In this document: in pieces, positions 1-9,715 of the stretch
Layout: the number at the start of each line of letters is the position of its first letter
How positions within the stretch are numbered: the stretch's first letter is position 1
Source of the DNA: Larix sibirica
Lineage: Eukaryota > Streptophyta > Pinopsida > Pinales > Pinaceae
Assembly (NCBI GenBank): GCA_004151065.3
Contig: NWUY0300061401.1
Location: forward strand, 1 to 14,170
Direction of reading: 5' to 3'
Length of the DNA stretch: 14,170 nucleotides
Notes under the pieces: generated by a model
What the model was told of the DNA's origin: nothing
Seen by the model: the letters and a program-made list of their open reading frames with translations, nothing else
Databases searched by the model: none
Program-made: the position numbers and the translations under genes

Positions 1-1725
1 TAATATTTCATAAGAACCTTTTCCCCTATTTATTCTCTCATTTTCCCATCATCTTCATCTTCATCTTCATCATGGATGTCATCGTAAATTTTATTTAACT
101 CTTCATCTTGAGGGATACTTTGGTGAGGGTCATTTTCCTACTTCAAGTAAATTCTCGTCCTCCAATATGCTCCTCTTTTGCGTTTGCAGAAACCATCATG
201 GTTGACATTAGGATACCTACGATTTAGAGAATCTTTGAATGCCATATATTCTTTAGTTACTACAGTAATTGGAGGCTTTGAAAAGCTGTAATATCATGTG
301 AATTTTGGTTTTTTGGGATGAGGAGATAGTAATACTTGTGCCACAACCTCTGAGGTCTTAGATTCCTTTTTCAAAATTGATTTTACCTCTTTGTAGGTCT
401 CTTCGTTAGTGATATTTTCAATATCAATCCTTGATTCATGATCTCGGGGATTTGAAAACTTCGTTCCTTTATCAACACCAATGAAAACAAATGGATCATA
501 TTTCCATGGTTGGTCTTAAGGGATGTCAAGTTTCTTTATGATTTCAATATCCTCTTTGATTCCATCTTTTTCGTTAATGGCATATCCTCCCATAACAACA
601 AGAAATTCAACCTATATTTGTGTCATTAATGACATAGTCCGAAAAAAAATATGTTTTGTTCAATAGCTTGGGAAGTCTATGAGGTGCTAACTCTAACCCA
701 TACATTATAGTCACCATGAAGTCCAGTTCTAGTAACCAATATGCTCATTCGGTGACTTACCCCAATTGTAAATATGGATTAATTTCATCTATAATTATCA
801 CAAGCTCTCTCCCAAGGATGATATAGTAGGCCACACACAAATTATAAAACATATTTATAAAAGGAGGCTCCAGGTTCCCCTTTTTTAACCCATGGAAACT
901 AGTCAAAAACCCTAGTGGGGAATATTTCTTTGATTTTCTGCAAGTTGAGGGCTTTAAGGTAGTGTCCTTGGTGATATATGAATAGGTGTACCAAGTATGG
1001 AGGATATCTAAACCCTCCAGTGGTTGATAATTTTTCTAATTGTGACATCATGCCCATAGTAATGGCCTCTGCATATCTGAAATCTAGGATGTTGCACGCA
1101 TTATAAGCATGTACCATGCCCACCATTCCTTCATCTATATCTCCACCACTCTCTCCTCTAATAATTGATGCAAAAATGGAAAATAAATCATGATCCATGG
1201 GTTGAACCTTTTGATATTATGATGGGAGGGGGGAACCTCATGCTAACCTTGGTTGTATTGAAGCCTTTGGAAGGTAGTGGCTCTCTAATCCTAATTGAGG
1301 TTCATGTATCTTTTTGATTAGATCTCATGGGATAAGACAAATGTACCTAGATATGTTCCCATTATTTGTGTGATAGATAGCATATTAATGTGAAAAACAA
1401 TAGTCTTAATTCTTGCGGTGGTAATGTAGGAGGATGCAAGGTGGTAATTTTGAGCACACAACTCCACAAATTCAGAAAACTAGAAGGTGTCAAGAACTAT
1501 ATACTAGACCAATCATGATTCCCATATGGTGTTGACTATTTGTCCCTAGGTAAATATTCCATAGGGGGCCTCTATCAGTTTCTTAGGGGATGAATTAGTC
1601 ATTTGTAGGGTGGCTACATGAGAAAATTTATCAACAAAGGATATGCCTTGGGATGAGGAGACATCGCTGGTACCAGAATAAGCACCGATGGAACATGACG
1701 AGGAGATACATGACGTTCTTGACAT
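1..1725 (-). pseudogene. Decayed minus-strand reading frame of unknown family, copy A (partial)
   Basis: This is the same frame as the copy at 2605-5365, cut by the window edge. The likely first Met is at 1725 (MSRTSC...). The frame has several TAG/TGA stops around 1500-1560 and a frameshift near 1200-1250. Its longest clean block is 899-1198 (99 residues, containing FRYPPYLVHLFIYHQG). It continues in phase through further stops to an acidic Asp/Glu tract at about 44-80 (roughly DEDEDEDD). I do not recognise the family: no reverse transcriptase, integrase, protease or zinc-knuckle motif is visible. A gag-like or captured-gene origin is possible only by context. The acidic tract differs in composition from copy B, the one coding difference between the copies. 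Confidence 0.6.
41..80 (-). repeat. Acidic-codon microsatellite, variable between copies A and B
   Basis: A CATCTT-type trinucleotide run on the plus strand encodes an Asp/Glu tract on the minus strand. Compared with 3681-3720 it has the same length but nine substitutions in 40 bases, while the next 2,490 bases show none. The changes keep the tract acidic. Confidence 0.8.
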
Positions 1726-1887
1726 GGTTTCAAAGGTTAGTAAACATGGGAGGTAGGTTTAATGTTAAAATACTGGTGTAGTAGGTAGTCCCTTGATAAA
1801 TAAAATGAAACCAACTATGTTTAGGGTTCTTAGGATGACTTACCTAGTAGTCAAATAAAAATAATGGCAATGTCATCACTACGATCG

Positions 1888-2572
1888 TGTTGGAACACCC
1901 CGTAACTCAAATGCAACTACTCAAGAATATTTTTGAGTAATATTAGCTTAGAGAGTATTTGGTACTTTGTATGGAGGCTTGAACACAACATGAAATGGGT
2001 GAATGAATGGTACTAAGAATTTAAAGCAAGGAAAATTGTAATGCCTTATTTTGACTTCACCAACTAAACTGTATTATGATGTATTTTGTAATTATTTTCT
2101 TATTATATGTAGAATTTAGTGTTGGGTGTGTTATATTATTTGCATGGAAATCGATGTTCGAATTAGCTAGTCGAATGGAATTAAAAATTCCACAAATGAT
2201 GGAAGTTTGATTAATTGGATGACTAGAATAGTCAACTAGTTGACGACCATGACTGGTCAATGGGAAGTCAATGAGAATAAAGTGGGTAGGAATTCGATGA
2301 ACACCTGGATGAAAAGAAGCTCATTTAGAGGTTGACTAAGCTAGACTTAGTCAACTCAACTATAACCGAAAAATTGTATTGAGTTAGGAAGTTATGGAAC
2401 ACCATTAATTGAGAAGTTAGTTGTAACTAACTTGAGTGTCATGAGCTACTATATGTGTTCCACCTATAAATATGATGTAATGTAAAAGGATAGATGTACT
2501 TGTATGAGTTGAGAATTAGAGTGTAGTGAATTCACGCATAATCGATTGTAATCTAGTAAATCACTATTTTAA
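1888..2572 (+). mobile_element. 5' LTR copy A, truncated at the gap
   Basis: This is identical to the first 685 bp of the complete LTR at 5528-6404. It starts TGTTGGAACACC and includes all three palindromes (2231-2244, 2331-2355, 2414-2433) and the TATAAATAT box at 2465-2473. The sequence breaks at NN after 'tcactattttaa', where copy B continues for another 192 bp to the LTR end and primer-binding site. Confidence 0.7.
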
Positions 2573-2574
2573 NN
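2573..2574. other. NN assembly gap at the end of repeat copy A
   Basis: Two ambiguous bases sit exactly at the point where homology to copy B stops. Left of the gap is mid-LTR; right of it is the 3' end region of the minus-strand pseudogene. The sudden change of context at an N run is what a scaffold join between overlapping contigs would give. Confidence 0.9.
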
Positions 2575-2604
2575 GAAAAAGGGGGTCAAAATGGGGATGT
2601 GACA

Positions 2605-5365
2605 ACAAATTATCCTATTGTTGGGTTGTACCTAATCAATATACTTTCTTGTGCCTAAATTTCCATTGTCTTAGTGAAGAGGATATCCTTTCTCGTCTCT
2701 AGTTTCCTTCTTTTCTTGTCCCTTAGTGTATCTAATGGATCATAGGTTTCCATGGGCTGAATAAAATTAGCCTAAGAGATTTGGTTCCCTATTTTATGGG
2801 AAGAGCTTGTAGTTGGTGTACTGATATCCCCTTCAAAAATTGCAACAAAGAAAATATTAGATAACTTAAAGGGGGAAGGAGAGGGTACTATGTGAGGGGT
2901 AAAATATTCTTCTTATTGAGCACTATCAGGACTAGGAACTTCCTATTATGCACTCGTATACATAGCGGAGTCTCCTAGCCCATTTCTTCTATGAAGCCTT
3001 GGTTGGGGGATCATACCTTCACCTTCTTCTACTCAGGTTCTTCTTTGACTTGTTCATCCTTGAGTTTCCTTTTATAACCTATTTCAATTAATTGAGTATG
3101 TCACCTATGTTTTTGACCCCTTCAGTGGTTCCTGATGAATTGCTATCTTTTTGCTATGTGGTGGCTATAATCTCTTCCTATTCATAGGTATATTTCTCAA
3201 GGATCTCTTCCCTTTCTATAGGTTGCTGTTTTACTACGGATTTCTCCATCTTGGTCATTAGGATGGGTCGTTCTTGATGGAAATAGAGTTACAAAACTTC
3301 GTATAAATAGGGATCACCTGAGGTGGTTTGAAATGAAGAAGGGACCTCATTGGCCCCCTTTTTTAACAAATAAACATGGGAGGATTGAAAATTGAGTGCA
3401 GATATTTCCTCCTGATTTGGGGCATGCATAGATGTGCTCCCAATTCTAATATTTTTTCCTTTACTCCATTTTGCTGGGTTCTTTTATCCCCTTTCCTTAT
3501 TTCCTAACCCTTTGTCTTATGCTAACCCCATTTCTTGCATTGTAAGTATTGCTAGCTTGGGGCAGCGTAATGAATCTTGTATTTGTGGGATTGTTTATTC
3601 TTCAATAGGTTCAAGAGTCCCATATTCAACTATTTCAAAAAAATATTTCATAAGAACCTTTTCCCCTATTTATTCTCTCATTTCATCCTCATCTTCTTCT
3701 TCATCATCATCATTGTGGTCATCGTAAATTTTATTTAACTCTTCATCTTGAGGGATACTTTGGTGAGGGTCATTTTCCTACTTCAAGTAAATTCTCGTCC
3801 TCCAATATGCTCCTCTTTTGCGTTTGCAGAAACCATCATGGTTGACATTAGGATACCTACGATTTAGAGAATCTTTGAATGCCATATATTCTTTAGTTAC
3901 TACAGTAATTGGAGGCTTTGAAAAGCTGTAATATCATGTGAATTTTGGTTTTTTGGGATGAGGAGATAGTAATACTTGTGCCACAACCTCTGAGGTCTTA
4001 GATTCCTTTTTCAAAATTGATTTTACCTCTTTGTAGGTCTCTTCGTTAGTGATATTTTCAATATCAATCCTTGATTCATGATCTCGGGGATTTGAAAACT
4101 TCGTTCCTTTATCAACACCAATGAAAACAAATGGATCATATTTCCATGGTTGGTCTTAAGGGATGTCAAGTTTCTTTATGATTTCAATATCCTCTTTGAT
4201 TCCATCTTTTTCGTTAATGGCATATCCTCCCATAACAACAAGAAATTCAACCTATATTTGTGTCATTAATGACATAGTCCGAAAAAAAATATGTTTTGTT
4301 CAATAGCTTGGGAAGTCTATGAGGTGCTAACTCTAACCCATACATTATAGTCACCATGAAGTCCAGTTCTAGTAACCAATATGCTCATTCGGTGACTTAC
4401 CCCAATTGTAAATATGGATTAATTTCATCTATAATTATCACAAGCTCTCTCCCAAGGATGATATAGTAGGCCACACACAAATTATAAAACATATTTATAA
4501 AAGGAGGCTCCAGGTTCCCCTTTTTTAACCCATGGAAACTAGTCAAAAACCCTAGTGGGGAATATTTCTTTGATTTTCTGCAAGTTGAGGGCTTTAAGGT
4601 AGTGTCCTTGGTGATATATGAATAGGTGTACCAAGTATGGAGGATATCTAAACCCTCCAGTGGTTGATAATTTTTCTAATTGTGACATCATGCCCATAGT
4701 AATGGCCTCTGCATATCTGAAATCTAGGATGTTGCACGCATTATAAGCATGTACCATGCCCACCATTCCTTCATCTATATCTCCACCACTCTCTCCTCTA
4801 ATAATTGATGCAAAAATGGAAAATAAATCATGATCCATGGGTTGAACCTTTTGATATTATGATGGGAGGGGGGAACCTCATGCTAACCTTGGTTGTATTG
4901 AAGCCTTTGGAAGGTAGTGGCTCTCTAATCCTAATTGAGGTTCATGTATCTTTTTGATTAGATCTCATGGGATAAGACAAATGTACCTAGATATGTTCCC
5001 ATTATTTGTGTGATAGATAGCATATTAATGTGAAAAACAATAGTCTTAATTCTTGCGGTGGTAATGTAGGAGGATGCAAGGTGGTAATTTTGAGCACACA
5101 ACTCCACAAATTCAGAAAACTAGAAGGTGTCAAGAACTATATACTAGACCAATCATGATTCCCATATGGTGTTGACTATTTGTCCCTAGGTAAATATTCC
5201 ATAGGGGGCCTCTATCAGTTTCTTAGGGGATGAATTAGTCATTTGTAGGGTGGCTACATGAGAAAATTTATCAACAAAGGATATGCCTTGGGATGAGGAG
5301 ACATCGCTGGTACCAGAATAAGCACCGATGGAACATGACGAGGAGATACATGACGTTCTTGACAT
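2605..5365 (-). pseudogene. Decayed minus-strand reading frame of unknown family, copy B (near full length)
   Basis: About 2.7 kb can be followed on the minus strand. From a likely Met at 5365, a Ser-rich start (MSRTSCISSS) leads into a region with several stops. Next come the 99-residue open block at 4539-4838 and a Lys/Glu-rich stretch (for example TNEETYKEVKSILKKESK) at about 4000-4070. An acidic Asp/Glu tract at about 3681-3720 follows, and then a hydrophilic Gln/Glu-rich tail towards 2605. Many stops fall where Gln would fit (such as PIEE*TIPQIQ and YEYTYE*EEI-like contexts). There is at least one frameshift near 4840-4890. I cannot assign a family: no polymerase, integrase, protease or Cys/His knuckle is visible. 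The 3' end is approximate. It may be gag-like, or a gene carried by a non-autonomous element. Confidence 0.6.
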
Positions 5366-5870
5366 GGTTTCAAAGGTTAGTAAACATGGGAGGTAGGTTT
5401 AATGTTAAAATACTGGTGTAGTAGGTAGTCCCTTGATAAATAAAATGAAACCAACTATGTTTAGGGTTCTTAGGATGACTTACCTAGTAGTCAAATAAAA
5501 ATAATGGCAATGTCATCACTACGATCGTGTTGGAACACCCCGTAACTCAAATGCAACTACTCAAGAATATTTTTGAGTAATATTAGCTTAGAGAGTATTT
5601 GGTACTTTGTATGGAGGCTTGAACACAACATGAAATGGGTGAATGAATGGTACTAAGAATTTAAAGCAAGGAAAATTGTAATGCCTTATTTTGACTTCAC
5701 CAACTAAACTGTATTATGATGTATTTTGTAATTATTTTCTTATTATATGTAGAATTTAGTGTTGGGTGTGTTATATTATTTGCATGGAAATCGATGTTCG
5801 AATTAGCTAGTCGAATGGAATTAAAAATTCCACAAATGATGGAAGTTTGATTAATTGGATGACTAGAATA

Positions 5871-5884
5871 GTCAACTAGTTGAC
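5871..5884. promoter_or_regulatory. Perfect 14-bp palindrome GTCAACTAGTTGAC with two W-box cores
   Basis: GTCAACTAGTTGAC equals its own reverse complement, giving two back-to-back TTGAC cores, the invariant part of the plant WRKY W-box. Four more TTGAC cores follow at 5896-5900 and 5907-5911 (as GTCAA), 5972-5976, and 5990-5994 (as GTCAA), making six in 124 bp. WRKY binding is inferred. Confidence 0.5.
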
Positions 5885-5970
5885 GACCATGACTGGTCAA
5901 TGGGAAGTCAATGAGAATAAAGTGGGTAGGAATTCGATGAACACCTGGATGAAAAGAAGCTCATTTAGAG

Positions 5971-5995
5971 GTTGACTAAGCTAGACTTAGTCAAC
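5971..5995. promoter_or_regulatory. Inverted repeat, 10-bp perfect arms, in the LTR
   Basis: GTTGACTAAG at 5971-5980 is repeated as its exact reverse complement CTTAGTCAAC at 5986-5995 around a 5-base CTAGA centre. Each arm holds one TTGAC core. It could be a paired transcription-factor site or a hairpin in U3; the sequence alone cannot tell. Confidence 0.55.
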
Positions 5996-6053
5996 TCAAC
6001 TATAACCGAAAAATTGTATTGAGTTAGGAAGTTATGGAACACCATTAATTGAG

Positions 6054-6073
6054 AAGTTAGTTGTAACTAACTT
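6054..6073. promoter_or_regulatory. Inverted repeat with MYB-type AACTAAC arms, 32 bp upstream of the TATA box
   Basis: AAGTTAGTT and AACTAACTT are perfect 9-base arms around GT. AACTAAC/GTTAGTT resembles plant MYB binding sites; MYB control of LTRs is known for the tobacco element Tto1. The position just upstream of TATAAATAT suits a core enhancer. The function is inferred. Confidence 0.5.
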
Positions 6074-6104
6074 GAGTGTCATGAGCTACTATATGTGTTC
6101 CACC

Positions 6105-6113
6105 TATAAATAT
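6105..6113 (+). promoter_or_regulatory. TATA box of the 877-bp LTR
   Basis: TATAAATAT matches the plant TATA consensus and sits about 300 bp before the LTR end. That places the transcription start near 6135-6145 and gives an R-U5 of about 260 bp. Confidence 0.6.
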
Positions 6114-6404
6114 GATGTAATGTAAAAGGATAGATGTACTTGTATGAGTTGAGAATTAGAGTGTAGTGAATTCACGCATAATCGATTGTAATCTAGTAAA
6201 TCACTATTTTAAACACTATTTAAGAGTGTCGATAATATATGAGTGCTAAAGCTCATTGGTTTGTTGGTTTTTCCTTGTAAAGGGTTTCCCAACATAATTT
6301 CTATGTGTTATGTGAGTGTGTTTGTGTCATTGTTGAATTCTGTCATATCTATCTGTTAGAATCATTATTTGTAATCACTATAAAAGATACTCGAATAATA
6401 GACA

Positions 6405-6416
6405 TGGTATCAGAGC
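6405..6416 (+). other. Primer-binding site for initiator tRNA-Met
   Basis: TGGTATCAGAGC is the exact 12-base complement of the 3' end of plant initiator tRNA-Met and follows the LTR's terminal CA with no spacer. It is the commonest primer-binding site in plant LTR retrotransposons, especially Ty1/copia. Reverse transcription would start here in an active copy. Confidence 0.85.
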
Positions 6417-7118
6417 TATATTTGGCTTCAAGGGGATGGATTTGTTGCTGTGTTTTTTAGTTTGATCCTAGAATTGTAGAATACCTAGTTTTAGTGGGCG
6501 TTCTGGAACATTCATTCTTAGTTATAATGGGCAATAGTTCAATGCTAGAAATTGTTGGTTGCAGTCTATCGGAACCAAGGTTCAACTTATACGACCAAAA
6601 AAATCCCCATAAGAATCGACAAACAAGAAATACATAGTAAAGTCTCACTTGATATGCACACAGGAAATACAAAGACCTAAATCAAGGTTGCCCAAGTAGG
6701 AATGGGTTCCTTCCACTCAACATCTTATCAATTCTACCTCAACCATTCATCATATTAATCCATATATAATTAATTAATAGCCAATTCATAACAATTATGC
6801 ATACATACATTGCACATAACATATCATAAAATAGGAACTTCACTCTATTAATTGGAAAAAGTATGGTATCCCCATACATAAGCACACCATTTAGATCAAC
6901 AAGTTAGCTCTTTCTATATTATAGAATTACACCAATCTTTTCATCATCAACACAAGGAATTATCAACTAAAAGAACTAGTAAACATCACATCTCAGAACA
7001 ACTACAGTAGTAGTCGCATTATAAAACAACGGAATAGTAGAATCCAAAACCTTTATAAAATTGAGCCTTATATAGGCTAAGGTTACCAAAACTAGAAGTC
7101 GTTACTAGCATGTAGTTT
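6417..7118. other. No recognisable gene; retroelement leader passing into unassigned AT-rich DNA
   Basis: The first 250 bases would be the leader of the iMet-primed element. A 36-codon plus-strand frame starts at ATG 6527 (MGNSSMLEIVG) and ends at 6637. It lies where a gag start is expected, but I cannot recognise gag in it. From about 6690 the sequence changes to AT-rich, A/C-biased DNA with no reading frame. A short inverted repeat at 7064-7078 lies close to the end of the neighbouring minus-strand pseudogene. The expected copia internal region (gag, protease, integrase, RT) is absent, so the element is truncated, nested or misjoined. Confidence 0.5.
7064..7078 (-). promoter_or_regulatory. 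Possible minus-strand TATA motif inside a short inverted repeat
   Basis: AGCCT-TATAT-AGGCT has perfect 5-base arms. Read on the minus strand it gives CCTATATAAGG, a good TATA box, about 40 bp beyond the end of the minus-strand pseudogene. This would fit U3 of a 3' LTR belonging to that element, but I cannot see LTR edges. Confidence 0.25.
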
Positions 7119-9715
7119 CTAACTACTTTCTATTTGGGAACAAGTGATTCTAACTTTGTCCATCTCGACGCGCAGTAGCTGATCAAAACTTGAGCACCCA
7201 TAGGCCCCTGACACTAATATATGGCTCATCTCGATCCACGCATCTCATGGCTCCAATGCTTCTATGGATGGAAAGCACATGCGTAGGTCATTGAAAAATA
7301 CCTATAATATTTTCTTAATTGGATCAAATTCATTGCTAATGTCTTTGAGCCATAGAGTTAATGCATCAACCTCTTCCTTGTTACTATTATTGACTTATGG
7401 TTTTGCTTGCTCTACCAATGGAATAAATTCAGCATCCTTTACCTAGACTCCATACATACTTTCAAAGTTCCTCTATGTATGTTCATGGGTCTTAGCGACA
7501 ACTATTGCGATGGTATAATTCTCTTCTTGACTAGATGTAATATTCTTAGTTAGTGCATTGGTTTTGAACATCACCTCTTTCTTTGCCTAAAGTGGCATGC
7601 ATGTCATGTTCTGTTATTTTGAAATCACTGATGTGTCCTAGCTTTTGATTCACTATTCCACTTGTTATAGCTCCAGTACATCCTTCCAGTGGTTTGAAAT
7701 ATCGAAACTAAATTCAATAACACCCCCAAGGTTGCGACTCCTTGCTTGGTATTATCTAAGGCTTGCACTGCATTTGCGATCTTCTGTGAAATATCCAACT
7801 CGTCTAGGGATTGTTGTGACTTAATCTCACCCATATTTCGGTTTTGTCCTGCTATAGTGAAACCACTATATAGATGATGTGGGTAATCTTATCCACAAGT
7901 TGAATTTGACTAATAGGCGATTGGCTAGGGGAGGGGAGCATCACATATGCTCTATCTACTTCAGCTTCTAGTTGATCACATGCATGAATGACCTCTTTGT
8001 GTTCATTCTTGAGCACAACATAGGAGTGGCCAATCTATGTATGTCTCTCACCTAGCTCCCCGGACATCTCATTGATATAGTACTAGAGATTTGGGGTTGG
8101 CAACAAATGTAAGTTCATCTTGTTGTGGGGAAATGGGTCTGTTTCTAAAGATACTTTTTTCTACACCGCCATGATGGCCAAGAGTTCAACCTCAACTTTA
8201 GTGGAAATCACCCTCAATTTTCTTTTGGAGTTCTTGTGCATGACTAGTGCTGGAAGCTTCATATGTACGCACCACTATTTTTCTTGGCTCAGTATGCAGT
8301 ACCATTCACAACTCGTCGAGTTTCTCTCTACTATTTCGCTGGAGCAATTCTACCACATCAATATTGGACTACAACTATTGGATAATCTTAGGACCATGCA
8401 AACACTAGTTCCCGCATCTTTGGTACATCAAAGAATTTGTTTGCTCCCTACCAGGTGTGCCTCCTCAAGTTTATCCTATGCATGCTCTGTTGCTTGCTCG
8501 GTCACTTGTTCAGGTGAAATCTCGGGTAGGTCTCCAAACTACTGAAGGATGTTTTGGAAAACATATGTTAGTTTTCTAGTTCTCTCTAATTGTCCCGACC
8601 ATGATATTTCCTCAAATTCTTCCTCCTCCTCCAGCTCCTGTTATATTGGTGGAGAAGGGGATGTTATCTCCCTCTTCTACGTGTCTTCAATATGATATGA
8701 CTAAATATTATCTTGCTTCCGCTCCTCCATCAGGAATGGTGACTACATGGGTGGGTTATAACTATTGGATTCACCCCTATGACCCTTCTTCTCAATGCCA
8801 GCTTCCTACAATATCTCTAAGTATGAATTTGATAGGAACTGCAAATGCACCAACCACTACCTGACTATATCCTTAACATTTTTGGTGGTGATGGAGAATG
8901 ACAAAAAATACTCGACCTTCGGCTTTGTGCATAGTAGAATAAATACATTATTGGAATCTAACTCGAAGATAGCCTTATCATTAAATCTATACACAATGTG
9001 TTATAGTACCCTGAATGATTCAGTTGTTGCATTAAGAATCCTTGTGTACCACATATGAAATGCGGTCTCAATGTCAACCTGGAACTCCATGTTCGGTTTT
9101 CAATGGAAGATAAAGAACTTTTCCATGACAAATTCCTTCAGTGTTGGGTGATTGTAGGTGTGGTGTGATGGGGGTTCCAAAACCACCACCACAACTAGCA
9201 ACATGATCCAACTGTAGTGGAATTCACTTCCCTAGTATTTTGGATATAGGAAGTGTTGAAAGAATTATAGACAGATATGGTGCCCATTCGAATTGATTCC
9301 CCATGGTGCACTGCTCCGTTTCTACCACAACTCTCACCAAGAACTTGTTCTTGTGGCATTTTATCAATAGTTTTCATGCAAGTATCTGTGTTGCAAATCT
9401 AACTCGGTGCAATGAAATTGCTGATATTATACACCCCTTCGATCCTCGATGATTATTGTATTTATTGTATACCTCATCATCAAGGTGTGGGCCATAATGT
9501 CCACCAGATCCGCTCAACTATGCATAAATCCTCAAACCAACTGGATCACTTTATCAAAGACCTCATACTTTTTATATAGCCATAGGTAGCCTCTTGTAGG
9601 TGGACTAAGCAGAACCAGGTATAGGATCTAATATGGTCTCATTTGGAAAAGTGTGGGATGTTCATCAAAGACATTACCCTTGACTAATGGAGTAGGTGTT
9701 CCTAGGCTTGCAGCT
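7119..9715 (-). pseudogene. Second decayed minus-strand reading frame of unknown family, interrupted by an LTR
   Basis: A minus-strand frame can be followed from 9715 down to a TAG at 7119-7121, with frameshifts (near 9140, 7800 and 7450) and many stops. Recognisable stretches are KGNVFDEHPTLFQMRPY near 9680, FQVDIETAFHMWYTRILNA near 9060, and an acidic tract (ELEEEEEFEE) at about 8609-8640. Further on are a charged helical segment (LKNEHKEVIHACDQLEAEVD) at about 7950-8020 and a C-terminal part with LTLWLKDISNEFDPIKK near 7330-7380. The order of globular part, acidic linker and helical tail resembles a structural or gag-like protein. No catalytic motif is visible and I cannot name the family. 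In the best stretch (about 9138-8260), roughly ten of twelve stops are TAA/TAG and only two are TGA. The frame runs right up to the LTR at 9716. Confidence 0.6.

Larger units (their letters stand above)
1..2572. repeat. Direct repeat copy A (2,572 bp), truncated by NN gap
   Basis: This segment matches 3641-6212 base for base by eye at a constant offset of 3640, except for position 1 and nine mismatches in a GAT/CTT-rich tract at 41-80. From 81 to 2572 I saw no difference. The copy ends exactly where the NN at 2573-2574 begins, in the middle of an LTR that continues normally in copy B, and its left side runs off the window. It contains the 5' part of the minus-strand pseudogene and the first 685 bp of the LTR. 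Near-identity over 2.5 kb in otherwise badly decayed DNA points to a very recent duplication or, more likely, two unmerged overlapping contigs or haplotypes. Confidence 0.95.
3641..6212. repeat. Direct repeat copy B (2,572 bp)
   Basis: This is the second copy of the segment at 1-2572, in the same orientation. Unlike copy A it is continuous on both sides: the pseudogene extends left to about 2605 and the LTR extends right to 6404. It is therefore the copy to trust for element structure. Homology to copy A cannot be followed left of 3641 because the window starts there. Confidence 0.95.
5528..6404 (+). mobile_element. Long terminal repeat (877 bp), 5' LTR of a tRNA-iMet-primed retroelement
   Basis: The left edge is TGTTGGAACACC and the right edge is ...AATAGACA, giving TG...CA ends. 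The right edge abuts TGGTATCAGAGC, which fixes the plus orientation and makes this a 5' LTR. A TATA box (TATAAATAT) lies at 6105-6113. Upstream of it are three palindromes and six TTGAC cores, so U3 is probably 5528 to about 6135. The left edge is inferred only from the TGTTGG start and its fit to family norms, because no 3' LTR or target-site duplication is visible here. The LTR lies just upstream of the start of the minus-strand pseudogene, pointing away from it, so the two are probably neighbours or nested rather than one element. Confidence 0.65.

Noticed and set aside
899-1198. A small intact 99-residue gene
   Set aside because: It is just the longest stop-free piece of the larger decayed frame: homologous-looking sequence continues in phase past its TAG stop and there is no separate promoter or start context.
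2057-2260. Minus-strand 67-codon frame inside the LTR
   Set aside because: It runs opposite to LTR transcription across the palindromes and U3 and has no protein-like features; repeated at 5697-5900 only because the LTR is repeated.
3434-3727. Plus-strand 97-codon frame with a poly-Ser end
   Set aside because: The Ser run is the antisense reading of the minus-strand Asp/Glu codon repeat; the minus-strand frame continues on both sides.
8120-8864. Plus-strand open frames of 141 and 87 codons as genes
   Set aside because: They lie opposite the better-supported minus-strand relic. The Pro/Ser-rich stretch at 8610-8640 is simply the complement of its acidic Glu tract, and neither resembles a known protein.
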